Source: Ilumatobacter sp. (GTDB taxonomy: Bacteria; Actinomycetota; Acidimicrobiia; Acidimicrobiales; Ilumatobacteraceae). From it: 6,225 nucleotides of DNA. Numbering within the stretch: position 1 is the first letter of the stretch; every line of letters begins with the position of its first letter. The stretch covers positions 1 through 6,225 of the forward strand of contig JAJCXU010000351.1 in the NCBI GenBank assembly GCA_029263275.1, given 5' to 3'. The notes below the pieces were generated by a model, which worked only from the letters and a program-made list of their open reading frames with translations, was not told the origin of the DNA and made no database searches. A program made the position numbers and the translations under genes. Shown one piece after another: positions 1 to 5,438 of the stretch.

Positions 1-19
1 ATGGGTTGACCCTACCCCA

Positions 20-40
20 GCACTTCGGGCTTCGCAGTGC
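20..40 (-). terminator. Weak hairpin after whiB, possible terminator
   Basis: About 45 bases past the whiB stop there is an imperfect inverted repeat. Arms 20-24 (GCACT) and 36-40 (AGTGC) pair, then one mismatch, then two more G-C pairs around a 5-base loop. No T-run follows on the minus strand, so it would be a weak or non-canonical terminator. The remainder of 1-84 shows no gene or other clear signal. Confidence 0.22.
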
Positions 41-84
41 GGGCCCCGGGACGCCTGCTTCGCTGACGCAACCCTCGTGGGGGC

Positions 85-384
85 TCAGGCGCCGATGATC
101 GAACGGGCGACCTGGGCGCGCTGACGGCGGATACGGCGGCGCTCACGCTCGGACAATCCGCCCCAGATCCCGAACTTCTCACCGTTCTGCAGCGCGAATT
201 CGAGGCAATCGTGCTGGACCTCGCAGCCCCGACACACTTCTTTGGCTTCGCGAGTGGACGCGCCGCGCTCGGGGAAGAACAAGTCGGGGTCGACACCGAG
301 ACAGTTGGCATGGTCGTGCCAGTCCTGCTCGGGCTCGACCGGGGTGGCGCTGACCGTGATACTCGATGTCGTGATGAACTGCAT
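85..384 (-). CDS. whiB: WhiB-family iron-sulfur transcriptional regulator
   Basis: Encodes 99 residues, the usual size for a Wbl protein. Wbl proteins are cytoplasmic; they bind a redox- and nitric-oxide-sensitive [4Fe-4S] cluster and act with the primary sigma factor on transcription. The four cluster cysteines are C28, C51, C54 and C60 (C-X22-C-X2-C-X5-C). The GIWGG turn is at 72-76 and is followed by SERERRR and a basic DNA-binding tail (77-95). The FFPE-x-G-x-STREAK stretch (36-49) and GIWGGLSERERRR closely resemble Streptomyces WhiB and mycobacterial WhiB2/WhmD, a subfamily tied to septation and sporulation; membership is inferred from remembered sequences. The ATG at 384 was chosen because GGGAGG (392-397) lies 7 bases upstream. 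The frame stays open to an ATG at 498, but that extension has low third-position GC and no family resemblance. whiB lies downstream of the VWA gene on the same strand but 345 bp away, so it probably has its own promoter. Confidence 0.95.
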   Translation of the reverse strand: MQFITTSSITVSATPVEPEQDWHDHANCLGVDPDLFFPERGASTREAKEVCRGCEVQHDCLEFALQNGEKFGIWGGLSERERRRIRRQRAQVARSIIGA

Positions 385-391
385 GTGGGGA

Positions 392-397
392 CCTCCC
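392..397 (-). promoter_or_regulatory. Shine-Dalgarno site that fixes the whiB start
   Basis: On the minus strand this reads GGGAGG, 7 bases before the ATG at 384. It is the strongest ribosome binding site seen in the window and decides for the 99-residue WhiB over the 137-residue in-frame alternative starting at 498. Confidence 0.8.
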
Positions 398-527
398 GGT
401 GGGTCCGAATTGCGGTGAGTCGCTGTGTCCTGTTGCGAAGTTTTTTCAGAGATGCTGTGTGCGTCGGCCCCCGATGAAGTGTGAATGCTTGACGCCATCG
501 CAACAACCTTGTAACTACAGTGCTGTC

Positions 528-557
528 ATTCTGCCAGAGGGGTTCCCCGCTTTGCAA
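528..557 (-). promoter_or_regulatory. Candidate whiB promoter
   Basis: On the minus strand TTGCAA (557-552) and CAGAAT (533-528) are separated by 18 bases. Each hexamer matches the sigma-70-type consensus at four of six positions. The predicted start, near 521, would give a leader of about 137 bases. The spacer contains GGGGAACCCC. This is only a consensus match; other placements are possible. Confidence 0.3.
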
Positions 558-611
558 GTGCGCGATCAAAAGAATCGCGCACAGAGCGCGAACTAATCGC
601 GCGGCTCGCGC
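558..611. repeat. Array of five GCGCGA/TCGCGC hexamers, possible operator
   Basis: GCGCGA occurs at 560-565 and 586-591, and TCGCGC at 575-580, 597-602 and 606-611. The first two copies sit in a perfect 9-bp inverted repeat (GTGCGCGAT at 558-566, ATCGCGCAC at 574-582, 7-base spacer). The next two form a perfect 6-bp inverted repeat (586-591 and 597-602, 5-base spacer). Starts are spaced 15, 11, 11 and 9 bases apart, close to one helical turn for most steps. The array lies directly upstream of the candidate whiB -35 hexamer, where an activator or repressor would bind. A transcription terminator for the upstream gene is less likely because no T-run follows the stems. Confidence 0.45.
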
Positions 612-729
612 GGACATGACAAAACCATGACGACGCAATCCGAGCCCGCCAGAACGCGAAACCCAGGTAAACCGCCACTCAACCGCCAATACCTCAAGAC
701 CAAGTCAGACCGCCAGCGCGCGTCGCGAC

Positions 730-2736
730 TCAGCCGGCGCGGTTGCGGGCGAGGGCGCGTTTGCCCTCCATGAAATCGACGAGGACGTAGTCGCCGAGGT
801 TCTCCGGGGTGGTGAAGAACGCTCGGCCCCGGTTGATCGAGGTCATCTGCTCGATGAACGCCCGTAGTGAGCCGTCAGCGCCGAGTCCGAAGGTGTTGAT
901 GCGGATCTTTTCCTTCGTGCAGCGCACCACCTCTCTGAGTGTGGCTTCGATGGTCTCGCGCACCGGCGGATAGTTGAACAACGGATATCCCTCAGGAGTG
1001 ATGTGCGCGGTGGGCTCGCCGTCGGTGATCATGATGATCTGCTTGGTCCCCGACTCACGGGCGAGCATCTGACGGGCCAACGTGAACCCGTGGTGCATGT
1101 TGGTGCCGTACGCGAAGTCCCACGACGCCTCCGGCAACTGCTCCGCCGTCACGATCCGAGCCATCTCAGAGAACCCGACCAGGCCGAGATAGTCGCGGGG
1201 GAACTGCGACGAGATGAGGCTGTGCAACGCCATGGCGACTTTCTTCGCCGGCAGGAAATTGCCGCGCATCGGCATCGACATCGACAGGTCGAGCATCAGC
1301 ACCGTGGATGACCGCGTGAAGTGTTCGGTCTTCTCGATCTCGAAGTCGTCGGGATGCAGATCGACCGGCGACCCGCCACCCGTACGCCGCACGGCGTTGC
1401 GGATCGTCCGATTGAGGTCGAGCTGGAACGGATCGCCGTATTCGTACTGCTTGGTGTCGTAGGTCCGCTCGTGGCCCTGGCCGATGTTGCTGGTCTCGTG
1501 CTGACCGATCTGATCCTTGGCCAGCTTCGAGAACAGTTCCCGCAATGCGTTGGAACCGATCTTGCGGAGACCCTTGGGGGTCATCTCCAGACGGCCTTCC
1601 TTCTGCTCGATCAGCCCGGCCTCTTCCAGCTGCTTGGTGAGCTCTGCAAGCCGCCCGAGTGACTTCGCGGCGTCGTCGCCCATCAAGTCGCGGACCTTGT
1701 CCATGTCGGCCTCGGCCAGGGCGCTCGGACTCGACGCGTTGCGCAACAGGTTCTCGAGCTGATCGAGATCGCCGAGTTCTTGCATCTGCTGCATGGCTTG
1801 TCCCATGCCCATCGGGTCCTGGCCCTCGAAGTCGTAGCCCTGATTCCACTGCATCTGCGGAAACATCTGCTGCAGATTCCCGGACAGCTGCTGCATCTGC
1901 CATTGCAGATCCATGTCGTCCATGAGCTGGTCGCTCAGCTGCTGCATCTGAGCACGTTGCTCAGGCGACATCGAGTTCATCATCGCTTGCATCGCGGCCA
2001 TCCGCTGCGCCATCTGCTCCAGCAACTCTTCGACCGATTCGGGGTTCTCCGGGAAGAAGTCGCCGAACTTCTCCATAAAATCCTCGAAGCCTGGGTCGTC
2101 GCCCCGCTGATGCTTCTCGAGCATCTCGTTGAGCGCCTGCATCATGTCCTTCATGCGGGCCATGTCTTCTGGCCCCATGTTCTCCATCGCTCCGGACATC
2201 TGATCGACCATCTGCTGCATCAGCTGTTCTTTGAGCTTCTCCATCAGCTCGTCGAAGCGTTGCTTGGACTCTTTCGACTCGAAGTTGTACGAGTCGAGCT
2301 CGCGGACCTTGCCGGCGAGGTCGTCAGGCATGAGATCGAGCCGCATGTTGCGCTCCATCGCCGCGTTCTGTGCGTTCTCGGCGCGCCGCTCGTCGCCGGA
2401 GTTCTGCGCATCGCGCAACGCATTCTCGATGGCGTGGCGCTCTTCGTCGATCAGGTCGTTGAGCTCGTCGTTGATCTCGTCGTACACACCACCGAGATCG
2501 TGCTGGTCGAGCCGGTTCTGGCGCTCCTCACGAAGCTGTTCGAGCAGCTCCCGCAGCCCTTGGAGCTGATTGCCGTCGCGGTCGCGCATGCCGTCCTGCA
2601 TCATCTTGCGCAACGCCGCATTGACATCGCCGTGGTAGAGCAATTCGTCGGTCAACTCGTCGAACGCTGCGTCAGCGTCGAATTCGAAGCCGGTCTGTGT
2701 GCCATCCCACCGGGAGTACTGAAACCGTGACGTCAT
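730..2736 (-). CDS. Large VWA-domain protein, partner of a MoxR-like AAA+ ATPase (Rv0959-like)
   Basis: Encodes 668 residues. The C-terminal VWA domain (about 476-655) has a full metal-ion-dependent adhesion site: DLSMS at 483-487, T545 in YGTN, and D572 in TDGEPTAH. Such proteins bind a protein partner through a Mg2+ ion and work with a MoxR/chelatase-type AAA+ ATPase in metal insertion or complex assembly. Ahead of it are acidic, probably coiled-coil helices (about 22-320), a conserved-looking FGDFFPENPESVEELL stretch (224-239), and a segment (161-320) with 28 methionines plus many glutamines. From memory, M. tuberculosis Rv0959 has the same order, similar length, the FFPENP stretch and the TDGEPTAH motif. 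No signal peptide or membrane segment is visible, so it is cytoplasmic. The start is firm: an in-frame TAG lies 12 bases upstream. The nearest strong GGAGG is about 19 bases away, too far to be ideal. The substrate cannot be deduced. Confidence 0.9.
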   Translation of the reverse strand: MTSRFQYSRWDGTQTGFEFDADAAFDELTDELLYHGDVNAALRKMMQDGMRDRDGNQLQGLRELLEQLREERQNRLDQHDLGGVYDEINDELNDLIDEERHAIENALRDAQNSGDERRAENAQNAAMERNMRLDLMPDDLAGKVRELDSYNFESKESKQRFDELMEKLKEQLMQQMVDQMSGAMENMGPEDMARMKDMMQALNEMLEKHQRGDDPGFEDFMEKFGDFFPENPESVEELLEQMAQRMAAMQAMMNSMSPEQRAQMQQLSDQLMDDMDLQWQMQQLSGNLQQMFPQMQWNQGYDFEGQDPMGMGQAMQQMQELGDLDQLENLLRNASSPSALAEADMDKVRDLMGDDAAKSLGRLAELTKQLEEAGLIEQKEGRLEMTPKGLRKIGSNALRELFSKLAKDQIGQHETSNIGQGHERTYDTKQYEYGDPFQLDLNRTIRNAVRRTGGGSPVDLHPDDFEIEKTEHFTRSSTVLMLDLSMSMPMRGNFLPAKKVAMALHSLISSQFPRDYLGLVGFSEMARIVTAEQLPEASWDFAYGTNMHHGFTLARQMLARESGTKQIIMITDGEPTAHITPEGYPLFNYPPVRETIEATLREVVRCTKEKIRINTFGLGADGSLRAFIEQMTSINRGRAFFTTPENLGDYVLVDFMEGKRALARNRAG
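1885..1950 (-). repeat. 15-bp direct repeat inside the VWA gene
   Basis: The 15-mer CAGCTGCTGCATCTG (plus-strand reading) occurs at 1885-1899 and again at 1936-1950, 51 bp apart, which keeps the reading frame. Each copy encodes part of a QMQQLS segment (residues 280-285 and 263-268). Looser relatives such as AMQQMQE lie nearby. It fits a low-complexity Met/Gln helix that grew by small in-frame duplications. Confidence 0.6.
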
Positions 2737-2838
2737 GGGCCGAACCTACTTGTTCCTCCGCACCAGCGTCCTGCCCGGCTCGATCGTGCAACCAGTGCGC
2801 TGAAACAGGTGTGACTGACGCAACGTGTTCATCTGCTG

Positions 2839-2867
2839 TTCAAACCACATTGATGTGACGATGCAAT
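2839..2867 (+). promoter_or_regulatory. Candidate promoter of the cyclase gene
   Basis: TTCAAA (2839-2844) and TGCAAT (2862-2867) are separated by 17 bases; each matches consensus at four of six positions. Transcription would begin near 2873-2875, just past the ATG at 2871. If this is right, the message would be nearly leaderless and start at the next in-frame ATG (2880). The 134-bp divergent gap must also hold the VWA promoter, for which I saw no good match. Confidence 0.25.
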
Positions 2868-2870
2868 AGC

Positions 2871-3425
2871 ATGGAACCTATGCGGGTACCGCGCACCTTC
2901 GTCTTCGTCGATCTGTCTGGATTCACGAACTACACGGCTGCCTTCGGCGACGACGCCGCCGGGCGGATCTTGAGCGCGTTCCGAACCATCGTGCGTGCCG
3001 TGGCGTCCGAGCGCGGCGTGCGCATCGCGAAATGGCTCGGTGATGGCTGCATGGTCGTCGCCGTCGATCAAGCCGACGCCATTGCCTTCGTCCTCGATCT
3101 CGAAGAGCGCTCCAACGCAGTGTGTGCACCGCTCACCGTGCGTTCCGGCCTCGCAACCGGCCATGCCCTGCTGTTCGAAGGCGATGATTACATCGGGTCG
3201 GCGGTCAACATGGCCTCACGGCTCTGTGACCACGCCAAGGGCGTCGAAGCCCTCATGCCGACGATGCACATCGAGCGGCTTCCGGAGGGCGTTCACGCAA
3301 CGTCGGTCGGCGAAGTCGAGCTGCGCGGGTTCCCGGGGCCGATCGACGTGGTCGAGCTGACTGGGGTGCCGGTGCCGAGCGACGCTGACACCGAAGATCT
3401 CTGGACACGTACGCCGTTCATCTGA
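2871..3425 (+). CDS. Small stand-alone class III adenylate/guanylate cyclase
   Basis: Encodes 184 residues, essentially one class III cyclase catalytic domain (about 8-165) that would convert ATP (or GTP) to the cyclic 3',5'-nucleotide. All the canonical active-site positions can be read: metal-binding D14 (FVDLSGFT) and D58 (KWLGDG), base-recognition K54 and D106, and transition-state N113 and R117 (GSAVNMASRL). The Lys/Asp pair suggests ATP. Its C-terminal GEVELRGF (147-154) is typical of bacterial cyclases. There are no membrane segments, HAMP, GAF or other sensor domains, so it is probably soluble, and since class III sites form at a dimer interface it should homodimerise. Neither ATG (2871 or 2880) has a clear ribosome binding site; the second would remove only three residues. 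It is divergent from the VWA gene and is followed after 18 bp by the GH1-like gene, a likely operon. Activity is predicted, not shown. Confidence 0.88.
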   Translation: MEPMRVPRTFVFVDLSGFTNYTAAFGDDAAGRILSAFRTIVRAVASERGVRIAKWLGDGCMVVAVDQADAIAFVLDLEERSNAVCAPLTVRSGLATGHALLFEGDDYIGSAVNMASRLCDHAKGVEALMPTMHIERLPEGVHATSVGEVELRGFPGPIDVVELTGVPVPSDADTEDLWTRTPFI

Positions 3426-3443
3426 TCCCCGAGTCACCTCTCC

Positions 3444-4349
3444 ATGGCCTTCATCCGCGGCGCGACGCTCACGACAGCGACCACGTTCGGTCACGCTGAC
3501 ACCTCGAATCTCGGCCCGACAGCAGGCAACGGGTTCTACCAGCGGTGGCCCGATGACCTAGCGCTGCTCCGAGACCTTGGCATCACCGACATTCGACTCA
3601 CGTTCGATTGGGCGCGGCTGCAGCCGAAGCCCGGCGACTTTGACGGTGACTGGTCAGATCGCTTCGAGCAGATACTCGCTGCGTCGAATGCCATCGGGCT
3701 GAGCGTCTGGGCGACGTTGCACGACGGGGCCGAGCCACGCTGGGTCACCAATGAGGGCGGCCTACACGACGACACGGTCGCCGAGAAGTGGTGGCCACGT
3801 TTTGCCGAACGGGTTGCCGACCGTTTCGGCGAGAACATCGCTGGGTGGATTCCGTTCGCCGGCATCGACGACCAGCTCTCGGCAACGGGCTGGCGCAACA
3901 CCTGGACGACGTTGACCGGCGGAACCGCACCGGTGGTTGCTGCGCTCGGGGCCGATCACCTCGACGCCGTCGACGACTACCTCGACACCTCTGACATCAT
4001 CGGCATTGGCCTGGCGCACGGGGAACTGGCCGACTCTGACCCCGACGACGAACGTCTCGACCAGCTCCGCGTTCGCCTCCATGACGCCATCAGCGCAGCT
4101 GCCGAGGCAGCGGCTGGCCATCAACTGATCATCAGCCAGTTCACGCCACATCATGACGATGCCGATGTCGCCGGACAGATTGTTGGGGCCCTCGTCAGCG
4201 CGGTCACGGGCGCAATTGCCGACGGCGTCGATCTGGGTGCGGTCTTTCTCGATCCCGCAATCGCCGGACCCGATTCACCGAATGGCCTCCTCAGCGCCGA
4301 ACGCGCGGCGCAACCGGCGTCGGATGCCTACCTCCCGACCGCCGACTGA
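3444..4349 (+). CDS. Glycoside hydrolase family 1-like protein, probable pseudoenzyme
   Basis: Encodes 301 residues with the landmarks of a GH1 (beta-glucosidase-type) TIM barrel. LGITDIRLTFDWARLQPKPG (45-64) matches the barrel strand with the S/D-W-x-R motif; ATLHDGAEPRWV (90-101) matches the TLYHWDLP region; VADRFGENIAGWI (124-136) precedes the acid/base position. There, GH1 enzymes have T-[FL]-N-E-P, but this protein has PFAGI (137-141), so the acid/base Glu aligns with G140. Near the C-terminus LIISQFTPHHDD (228-239), followed by AIADGVDLG (257-265), aligns with the I-T-E-N-G nucleophile region, placing Q232 at the nucleophile. GH1 enzymes are usually 400-480 residues, so loops are also missing. 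No signal peptide. A non-catalytic sugar-binding or regulatory role, or a scaffold, is possible; hydrolysis is unlikely. The start is not supported by a clear Shine-Dalgarno site. The spacing to the cyclase gene suggests co-transcription. Confidence 0.8.
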   Translation: MAFIRGATLTTATTFGHADTSNLGPTAGNGFYQRWPDDLALLRDLGITDIRLTFDWARLQPKPGDFDGDWSDRFEQILAASNAIGLSVWATLHDGAEPRWVTNEGGLHDDTVAEKWWPRFAERVADRFGENIAGWIPFAGIDDQLSATGWRNTWTTLTGGTAPVVAALGADHLDAVDDYLDTSDIIGIGLAHGELADSDPDDERLDQLRVRLHDAISAAAEAAAGHQLIISQFTPHHDDADVAGQIVGALVSAVTGAIADGVDLGAVFLDPAIAGPDSPNGLLSAERAAQPASDAYLPTAD

Positions 4350-4357
4350 CCACTCAC

Positions 4358-4388
4358 CGGTCAGTCTGTGCCAGGCACAGACTGACCG
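4358..4388. terminator. Bidirectional terminator between convergent genes
   Basis: Perfect 15-bp inverted repeat: CGGTCAGTCTGTGCC (4358-4372), one central A, GGCACAGACTGACCG (4374-4388). As RNA it would form a stem of about 14 bp with a 3-base loop. TTT follows on the plus strand; the minus side has no T-run. It fills nearly all of the 41-bp gap between the stops of the GH1-like and dioxygenase-like genes, as expected for a shared terminator. Confidence 0.85.
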
Positions 4389-4390
4389 TT

Positions 4391-5407
4391 TCAGGCGTCG
4401 GGGCTGTGGGCGTGCTCGTAGTGATGGATTTCCGGCCGGTCCGTTCGTCGGAGGTCAGCAATTGCGACGTCGACATCGTGGGTCGCATGAGCGAGCCGCT
4501 GCGCAGCCTCAATCGGGTCGGCGACGGCGTCAGCACGGTCGAAGTCCTCGATCAGCACGTCGAGGCGGCGACGTGACCGCCATGCGGCGTACCTTGCCCA
4601 CTCTCGAGCGAGCGTCACCGGCTCGTCAACGTGGAAGAGGTCGACGTTGCGCGTCTGATCGTCGACGCGAACATCGGTGGTGATGTAGCCGTTGACCATC
4701 GAGATGCGCTCGCCAGCCTGATGAAGTGGGCCTCCGCGATGGACGACCATGTTGCCGTGCAACGCAACGGCGAAGCCGGCGCCGGGCCACTGGACGCTGA
4801 CACACCGGTCCGCCGGTGGACGTTCGCCGCGATCGGCGAAGGTGGCAACTTCTGCCTTCGTGCCGACGAAGTATTCGAAGTCACCACCGTCGAGGACGAT
4901 CGGATCGGCGACCATCATCACGTAGTCGAGTGCGAGCGTGTCGTGGTGCCACTTGTCGACGGCCGTACCCACTTCAGCCGGCGCGTAGTTGAGGTGGCCC
5001 AGTTGTGACGTGATCGGGTGCGGTGCCACGTCGACCGAGTAGATCGAGCACAGATGCTCGGTCACTTCGGGCGAGATGCACAGGTCGCGCAACCAGCGGG
5101 AACGATGGCAGCCGCTGCGGACTGAGCGCTCGATGCGCGGGTTGGCCTCGGCGAACGACTCGAGTCGGCGAGCCACGGCGAGCATCACTGCAGCGCCCTC
5201 CGCCGAAAGCATCCGGAACGCCGACGTCGCAGCGACGGGCGACGCGGTGCATGCGACCTCGTCCTCGGTGTACCCGAATTCGTCGAGTGTCCGAATCAGC
5301 TCAGGCGCTTCGAGCTGCAGGTGCACCGCCGGGTCGAAGACGGGCTCGTCGTCGAACCATTCGAAGCCAGGCGGCTGCGCAGCAAACGGGAGAATGGCGG
5401 CAGTCAC
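4391..5407 (-). CDS. 2-oxoglutarate/Fe(II) dioxygenase-like protein (phytanoyl-CoA dioxygenase-type)
   Basis: Encodes 338 residues. The central part carries the double-stranded beta-helix signature: W-H-H-D at 153-156 gives the H154-x-D156 iron ligands in the form seen in the phytanoyl-CoA dioxygenase family (WHxD), H223 (VVHRGG) is the distal iron ligand, and R234-I-S236 eleven residues later fits the R-x-S that binds the 2-oxoglutarate carboxylate. GGDFEYF (174-180) matches the strand between them. Such enzymes couple 2-oxoglutarate decarboxylation to hydroxylation or related oxidation; the substrate is unknown. The N-terminal 120 residues and the C-terminal helical tail (265-338) are not recognised. 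It is cytoplasmic by appearance. The start is a GTG (5407); no better in-frame start or strong ribosome binding site is visible. It begins 31 bp after the AAA+ ATPase stop on the same strand and is probably co-transcribed with it. Confidence 0.75.
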   Translation of the reverse strand: MTAAILPFAAQPPGFEWFDDEPVFDPAVHLQLEAPELIRTLDEFGYTEDEVACTASPVAATSAFRMLSAEGAAVMLAVARRLESFAEANPRIERSVRSGCHRSRWLRDLCISPEVTEHLCSIYSVDVAPHPITSQLGHLNYAPAEVGTAVDKWHHDTLALDYVMMVADPIVLDGGDFEYFVGTKAEVATFADRGERPPADRCVSVQWPGAGFAVALHGNMVVHRGGPLHQAGERISMVNGYITTDVRVDDQTRNVDLFHVDEPVTLAREWARYAAWRSRRRLDVLIEDFDRADAVADPIEAAQRLAHATHDVDVAIADLRRTDRPEIHHYEHAHSPDA

Positions 5408-5438
5408 AACGTCAACGTTTCAGGCCGCGCTGCTGGGG

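Larger units (their letters stand above)
385..729. other. 345-bp gap between the VWA gene and whiB (leader and control region)
   Basis: No convincing gene lies here. Positions 385-520 would be a long whiB leader. It keeps the whiB frame open as far as 498, and 22 of the 38 codons in that extension end in G or C, against 27 of the first 32 codons of the 99-residue gene, which argues that it is untranslated. Positions 528-557 hold a possible promoter and 558-611 an array of GCGCGA/TCGCGC hexamers. Positions 612-729, just after the VWA stop, show no clear terminator hairpin. Confidence 0.6.

Noticed and set aside
1..84. tRNA or start of another gene at the left edge
   Set aside because: The ATG at position 1 meets TGA two codons later, and the hairpin at 20-40 does not belong to a cloverleaf.
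558..582. 9-bp inverted repeat as a rho-independent terminator for the VWA gene
   Set aside because: No T-run follows the stem on the minus strand, it lies about 150 bases past the stop, and it is part of a larger hexamer array next to a promoter, so an operator is the better reading.
12..689. 225-codon minus-strand open frame across whiB and its upstream region
   Set aside because: It overlaps whiB in another frame, is rich in Arg/Ser/Pro as expected of an out-of-frame high-GC reading, and has no recognisable domain.
627..773. 48-codon plus-strand frame starting MTTQSEPART
   Set aside because: It overlaps the 3' end of the VWA gene, lacks a clear ribosome binding site, and its C-terminal half is an Arg-rich shadow of the opposite strand.
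1780..2730. 316-codon open frame on the plus strand, rich in His and Leu
   Set aside because: It lies entirely antisense to the VWA gene. Its His/Leu-rich composition is what the complement of Met/Gln/Glu-rich codons produces. No domain or ribosome binding site was seen.
2737..2870. Promoter for the VWA gene in the divergent gap
   Set aside because: Several TTG-type hexamers occur on the minus strand, but none has an acceptable -10 hexamer at 16-18 bases, so no site is called.
4153..4683. 176-codon plus-strand frame spanning the convergent gene ends
   Set aside because: It runs through the terminator and is out of frame with, or antisense to, two better-supported genes; its Arg/Ser/Pro-rich composition is typical of a shadow frame.
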